Assembly (NCBI GenBank): GCA_013054445.1
Contig: JAAMPI010000558.1
Coordinates: forward strand, 1-32,365
DNA: 32,365 nucleotides
Reading direction: 5' to 3'
Source: Cudoniella acicularis
Taxonomy: Eukaryota > Ascomycota > Leotiomycetes > Helotiales > Helotiaceae
Below the pieces are notes generated by a model that was not told the origin of the DNA, made no database searches, and saw nothing but the letters and a program-made list of their open reading frames with translations. Shown here in pieces: positions 27,356 to 32,365 of the stretch. Numbering within the stretch: position 1 is the stretch's first letter; each line of letters begins with the position of its first letter. The position numbers and the translations under genes are program-made.

Positions 27356-30300
27356 AGTCCCCTTGATAAAGGGAAGGATTCGGGCGGTTTGGATATGTAT
27401 ATTTTTGTGCCTTCTTTTTTTCTGGTCCAGCGTGGTAAATGGCGTTGCATGGGTGGCGTTTTTGAGGTTGGCTAGCAAAGTCACTAGCACTGGCACTGGC
27501 ATTTGTGAAGGGCTGAAGCATTGGATACGTATATAGTCCTGCTGGCTCTAAGGTTGGTATTGTGGTGTTGTATTGATGAGCTGTTTGCGTGTGCATAGTC
27601 TTCGTTAGCGGAGAAAGAATTCAACGTTATTCCCGTTTGCTGATATTTTTTTTGGCTTTTTTGCAAGTGTCTATTGAGCTTGTGATGTCTCTATGTTTGT
27701 GAGTATCCTACGAGCTTTTAGTAGCCCCACTAGTTGCGAGGAATTATTTTCTATGTCTACTGAAACTTGAAGCATTTAGTGAATCGATAGTATAGATTCA
27801 CCCCCTACAAAAGGCCCTCCTCTTTCCCCTGTCCCACTTTCCTCTTCCTCTTCAGTGTATAAAAGCAACCAGTCACTCTAAACCTAGACAGATAAGTTCA
27901 ATGTCAGGAACAAGACACTGAGATCGAGACAAGTGAGACAGGAAACCCTGGCAAGTTGGCAACTCTATCGTGCCTATATAGTTCTACATATACTTCGTTT
28001 ATTTCACTTCTTGTGGATGTTGAGGATTTTTTAAGTCGTAGAAAAGGGCTATTAACGAGCCAAACAAGTGTATTTACGACAGCGAAGTTATCTGTTGTCA
28101 TGAGCTTACTCGGTCGTTCGGTTGAAACACCGTTACTGTACATAGATTATTTTTCCGGCCCTACAGCATGTAGGCAAATCCCAATCTTGGATAAACAAGA
28201 GTCTATCTTGTGCAAATCCGAGATTTGGAATCATAGACTCTGGAACCATATCACAGAAGCCTTGCTCTGCGCACTTGGTGTAGCCGTTCCATTTAGCTGG
28301 ATCTTCACGGTATGCTAATCGCGGCGAGATCGAGGGACTTTATATTGGTCAAGCGACTTTCCGTTGAACGACACAGTGAATGTGAGAGATTCGTTAGGGC
28401 TGGAATTACAGGATTCACAATTCATTTATTCAATAACCATTGAAAAGCGAATACGTCCTCTCTCTAAAGACGTAGCCCTACTTCTCTCCTTTACTAGAGA
28501 TATAAAAGCACTCTCTACCCTAATGTTCTTACGAGAATAAATAAATTAATGCCTTCTCCGAGATGACGACAATCGTCGGGACTCCAGAGAGCTAAGCGAT
28601 GGGGAGCAGGAGAATGGAACAGCCAACTCATTTCTTCTTTCCTCTGCTTTGTTACTTTTGGCTTTTTTTGTTTCTGTTGCGTTTCTACTACTCCTTATAT
28701 TTTATAAGAGTATAGAGTATAGGATGAGATGTTAAGTGTTAAGTTCGTTTGTTCGTTCAGACCTTGGTCAAGAAGCTCCTGTTCTTGACAGTGCTGGAGC
28801 CTATAGGAGTATTTTACTCGGACGAAATTATTTCGCGATTTAAACTCTGAGCGGACCTTCATTTCTTAAATTTCAAATCGGAGTAAACGACACCTCAACA
28901 AAAGAAAACAAACTGTCATGAACACCAAGAAATGCCATGACCATCTACAACCATTTCCCAGCCACGGCGATTTACAGGGTCGTAGGAAAACTTCCGAGAT
29001 TCTTGTTAGCCAAGAAACAGAATAAGAAATGTTTATTTAAAGAAGACGGTCCAAGATCAGAGTTAGGTAAAGAAGAGGTAGGAAATGATAGGGAATGATT
29101 CACAAAATTCCATTTCCTTCTATGAATTCACTCTCTTTCTCTTTCTACCCGCTGGATGCTCTCACCCTTCACCCTGGTCCTTACACCTCTGATCTCCCTC
29201 CAATTTATAAATACGACATCTCTTTCCCCTCCTAAGAAAAGAGCAAACAAAGAAAAAAACCGAGAAAACATGCGAAGTCCGTGCGAGCAGTAGGTTCGTG
29301 TACTATACTTCGTGTAAACTCTCACACTAATATTTCAATTAGTTCTAAAATTCGAACAAATCTCCAAGGGGTTATTATGATGTAGCAAAGGACTATTAGA
29401 GTATATAATAAGCTGCTGTTATTTTTAAGTTCTGCTGTCAAGCCCTCTCCCCGCTGGTTTGCAGTTATACCTACCCTAGAAAGCAGAGGATACTAACTGA
29501 AAGCCCCCCATAACATCTACTATTCACTTGAACACATACGCACAACCCAAGACGAGAACTTTACTTATGCCACAGCAGTCTTCTCAAGATCCAAGGCAAA
29601 AGTCCTCCATGGGGGGAGTTTGTGCACGGACCAGATTCAAACCGCAGTGGAAAGAAAGGTTGTTCCAAAACCGGAGGCAGATATTTATACTTTTCTAGTC
29701 TTGAAAGTACTACACTTACGGAGTAGACAGAACTTAAACACTACCTCGATCTAGCAGGATTATAACCTTAACGAAGAGAAAAGAAGTAGAAATTGTAGAA
29801 TATAGGGAGTTGTGGCCGAGGATGTCTTGAGCCTTTGTCATATCACAGCCGTCAATAACCCAGTCTATAACTCTCCATTTTGAGTTCTCTACAGATTTCG
29901 TGACAAAACTTTCAGATTCCACTATAAAATTTAAATCCTGCCCGATCCTTTGAGCCAATAGACACACTAACATCAAACCGGAACATGTTGACCGGACAGA
30001 AAGTATTGGCTTCCTACACTTCAGACATACAAGAAGAGATTCGACTTTATAGAAGTATGTTTTACAACTTTTAAGAATTTTTTTTACTCTTCGGGGAATA
30101 AGTCTACTATAGCCTTCTATCAGAGATAAATCCTATAGATTTACTGTCAAAAACAAATCTGCTGCCAAAGCGTAGTTTGCTATTATTCCACATACAGTAG
30201 ATAATTTAGGAATTGGTGCCCAAGCTAAACTCGATCTACCATTCTTCCTCAACTCCTACTTCTTGTAGAAGACAGAAAAGATTCGGGCACGGGACTTCCG

Positions 30301-30565
30301 GGTTAAATAATTCCCATTCCGCGAATGGCTTCCTAAAAAGCAGTTTCTCGAATCAGTTCTAAGTCTGAAGTCTTCTAGCTTGATAAGAAGGTTGTGTTTT
30401 ATATTCGTAGAGGCTTAATAGGGATCTCGTGTCTGCTTGAATCAAGTTAAGCAAGGAGATTGAATTTAGGATATCAATTCACAAATTCAGTTCAATTCAC
30501 CCCTTCCCCTTCTCCCTTTTCATGAAATACCACGTGACTCGACAAGTACCCCTCTGACTTCCAGG

Positions 30566-30573
30566 TATAAAAG
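30566..30573 (+). promoter_or_regulatory. TATA box of candidate small gene
   Basis: GGTATAAAAGCC lies 67 bp upstream of the ATG at 30633, and a CCACGTGAC E-box lies about 35 bp further upstream. The spacing suits a fungal promoter. Confidence 0.4.
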
Positions 30574-30632
30574 CCTCGTGTGATCTCTAACAAGTGGGCC
30601 AAATAGCGATATAACAGTGCAGAAACAACTCG

Positions 30633-30876
30633 ATGTGTGTAGTCTTTGGGAAAGCCCAGGACTTGTGTGAAATATTACAACCTCCCTTTCTCACCTAAGT
30701 CACCCCTGAAATCTATTTCCAGCTGCAAATCACCCAGTCAAATGAGTTCTATCAAATTTAAAAGTGAGCTGAAAATCAACGAACGAACGAACGATCTAAA
30801 TAGCAACAAACAACTATCCGAGCATCAACAACCGACTATCCAAAACAACAACACATACATACAGTACTACTCCTGA
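30633..30876 (+). CDS. candidate spliced small protein (weak)
   Basis: The ATG at 30633 follows a TATAAAAG box by 67 bp. Exon 1 (30633-30664), a 58-nt intron (GTGTGA...TTTCCAG, 30665-30722) and exon 2 (30723-30876) would give a 61-aa hydrophilic, Asn/Gln/Lys-rich product ending IQYYS. Alternatively a 44-aa ORF starts at the ATG at 30742. The branch site is poor and no motif is recognisable, so this may be chance. Confidence 0.2.
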
Positions 30877-31708
30877 ACCAAAACCTTACCATCACGTATC
30901 ACAAACCAATCCTACCTCCAAACAGCAACTAACTCTCCCCTAGATCGAGTTAAGTCTTAGCGCCACTAACGGTACGTACCACTTCGTCAAAAGCGTATTC
31001 ACACTATCCCTCACTTAAATCAAGCAGATCGAGAGGATGATCAATAGACAATGAACTATCTTCAGGGTTGGTATTTGCGGCTAGCAAATCGACTGCAATT
31101 TGAAAATTGTTTACAGATACGCACTTGCGCGGGTGGCGCTATAAGAGAAAAAGAGTGATACGTACGGAGTTGACAGAAAGAAAGAAAAAATACAAGGAAA
31201 ATACAACAAAAATCACTGATAACTCGCTCGTTCTCGCTCCAGGTGAAGCACGCACAAGAAGACAATCCCATGCGGGAACAAAGCCATGGTATTCATTATA
31301 TCCCCATGCATGTAAGCACGCACACACGCTTGCTAATATCAATCATCAAGTGGCCATCATCCACATCCCACCCCATCCCATCGCAGTCAAATCCCACATT
31401 CATATCATCCATTCATCTAAAATCGTACACAGACAGTCAGCCGGCTTCCCCTCCTGCAGTGTCTACTTTTCTCCCAAATTGAGACCAGAAAACCCCTCCC
31501 TCGAAATCTTAAAGCTCTATTAACAGTCCTCCGGCCGGAAACCTTTCCCCCAACTCCACGTCCATGCCAAAATGGTGCGAATAAAAACACACAATAATAT
31601 ACATCTGCCGTTGCGTTGTCGCTGGAAAAAAAGGATCATGACTGAAAATGGCCAATCTATGCCCGAAGAAAAAAAAGGTCCATCACCAATTAGGCAATAA
31701 ATATTTCA

Positions 31709-32365
31709 TTAACCTGTGACCCTTCGAACCCATAATCCAGTGGGTTCGTAATCCGCTTCTTTGTCTTTCCGCTTCCATGCCCTGTGAAGCCTTAATCCAA
31801 TGTCGTGTTCTTGTTGTCGAATATCTGCTTCTTCCTCTCTCAATCCTTCCACCTTGCGCTTTTCTTCTTCTCGCTTTCTCCGTACCTCTGTCGTCAAGAC
31901 TATGCTATCCGTTGGCATTAATTCCGTCATCTGTCGAATGCTTTTTGTGATATTATTCCTCCTATGGGCAAGATCGTCGAGCTGGGCTTGGAGCGATGAA
32001 ATAAGATCGCGAGATTCTACTTCTGCAGGTGTATGTGGGAGAGACTTGCCACTCCCTGAACCACGTTTCGTATCGACACTATTCTTGAGACTGATGAAAA
32101 CAGGTGTCGAAGAGTTTACCGCCTTTCGAGTAACCATGCCACCACCCCTGGGTACTGAGCCAACTTTAGGTCGTGTGCGGTCGAGTACGGAAGGTTGTAT
32201 TGTAGTGGTAAAAGTTTGTGGTGGAGTAGGCATTGGAGGCGGTGGATCGAAAGTGTCAGTCGAAGGCCGCGGTGTACCTTGTGCTTCAGAAGTCGCGTAT
32301 GTCGAAATGCTGAAGCGGGAGGGAGGCTGAACGTAGGGTTCTGCAGGCGCTTTCGTGAAAGAAAG
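31709..32365 (-). CDS. coiled-coil hypothetical protein, C-terminal part (runs off the window)
   Basis: The minus-strand frame is open from the right edge to the TAG-equivalent stop at 31709, with no ATG required inside the window; the start lies beyond 32365. The visible 218 residues begin with a Pro/Ser/Thr-rich disordered part (PYVQPPSRFSIS, FDPPPPMPTPP, SVPRGGG). A long charged helix follows (LISSLQAQLDDLAHRR ... EVRRKREEEKRKVEGLREEEADIRQQEHDIGLRLHRAWKRK), predicted to be a coiled coil, and the C-terminus reads GLWVRRVTG. Fungal proteins of this layout exist as conserved hypotheticals, but I cannot name a function. The ATG at 32233 is probably internal. Confidence 0.7.
   Translation of the reverse strand, partial: LSFTKAPAEPYVQPPSRFSISTYATSEAQGTPRPSTDTFDPPPPMPTPPQTFTTTIQPSVLDRTRPKVGSVPRGGGMVTRKAVNSSTPVFISLKNSVDTKRGSGSGKSLPHTPAEVESRDLISSLQAQLDDLAHRRNNITKSIRQMTELMPTDSIVLTTEVRRKREEEKRKVEGLREEEADIRQQEHDIGLRLHRAWKRKDKEADYEPTGLWVRRVTG

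Larger units (their letters stand above)
27356..31708. other. 4.3-kb AT-rich gene desert
   Basis: Only short ORFs occur, most opening at non-ATG codons (for example 27956-28318). Three TATAAAAG boxes on the plus strand (27858, 28501, 30566) follow CT-rich or otherwise promoter-like sequence without an obvious downstream gene. One weak spliced candidate is listed at 30633-30876. No LTR pair or terminal inverted repeat was seen. The genes on both sides end in it (convergent), so it is not a shared promoter. Confidence 0.5.

Noticed and set aside
27956..28318. 120-codon plus-strand frame after a TATA box
   Set aside because: It opens at TTG. The first ATG after the TATA box (27901) meets a stop after six codons.
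29577..29700. Short ATG ORF (MPQQSSQDPRQK...) in the gene desert
   Set aside because: It has about 40 codons, no motif, and no splice partner or promoter that I could support.
29810..29870. GTGGCCGAG resembling a tRNA-Leu/Ser A box
   Set aside because: There is no B box or acceptor-stem pairing at tRNA distance.

Overview
The window reads as nuclear DNA of a filamentous ascomycete, probably a leotiomycete-type mould. Genes carry few, very short introns (46-99 nt, GTRNGN-like donors, CTAAC/CTAAT branch sites, YAG acceptors), promoters and 5' leaders are CT- or CA-rich, and there are fungal families such as 2EXR (F-box-like) proteins and fungal aminoglycoside-phosphotransferase-fold proteins. 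CACGTG and TACCTAGG-type palindromes recur between genes. The class assignment is an inference from style; only 'filamentous ascomycete' is firm. No rRNA, canonical tRNA, CRISPR array or intact transposon was found.

Layout. 1-4.9 kb is AT-rich and gene-poor, with a (CA)(CT) microsatellite, CCTGAGC repeat clusters and a decayed, internally duplicated scrap of a spliceosomal SF3b2/Cus1-type gene. 4.9-9.9 kb holds small genes: a Copia-gag-like orphan protein, two short Cys-rich proteins, a two-exon phosphotransferase-fold gene on the minus strand, and a broken-looking 77-codon gene. 9.9-14.7 kb is AT-rich again. Its main content is a tandem array of an unrecognised ~265-aa protein: two intact copies plus the degraded tail of a third, each with its own copied promoter. 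14.7-18.3 kb carries three minus-strand genes: a zinc-ribbon-like small ORF interrupted by one in-frame TGA, and two different 2EXR proteins. 18.3-27.4 kb is ordinary, GC-richer core genome on the plus strand: a secreted Ser/Thr-rich protein with Kex2-type sites, VPS35 (retromer; four exons, 887 aa), and a type II membrane M28 peptidase of the glutamate carboxypeptidase II/transferrin-receptor/Tre family (two exons, 889 aa). 27.4-31.7 kb is a 4.3-kb AT-rich desert with orphan TATA boxes. The right edge cuts the C-terminal part of a minus-strand coiled-coil protein.

Functional links. VPS35 and the M28/Tre-like membrane protein lie head-to-tail and both belong to the endosome/vacuole sorting world (the yeast relatives of the second gene are Vps70 and the Rsp5 adaptors Tre1/Tre2), but nothing in the sequence shows co-regulation. 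The left half is accessory in character: short Cys-rich ORFs, tandem duplication, gene fragments, in-frame stops and long AT-rich spacers. The best candidates for something undescribed are the tandem unknown-protein array (11.26-13.54 kb), the duplicated SF3b2 scrap (2.6-2.8 kb) and the TGA-interrupted zinc-ribbon ORF (14.73-15.06 kb).
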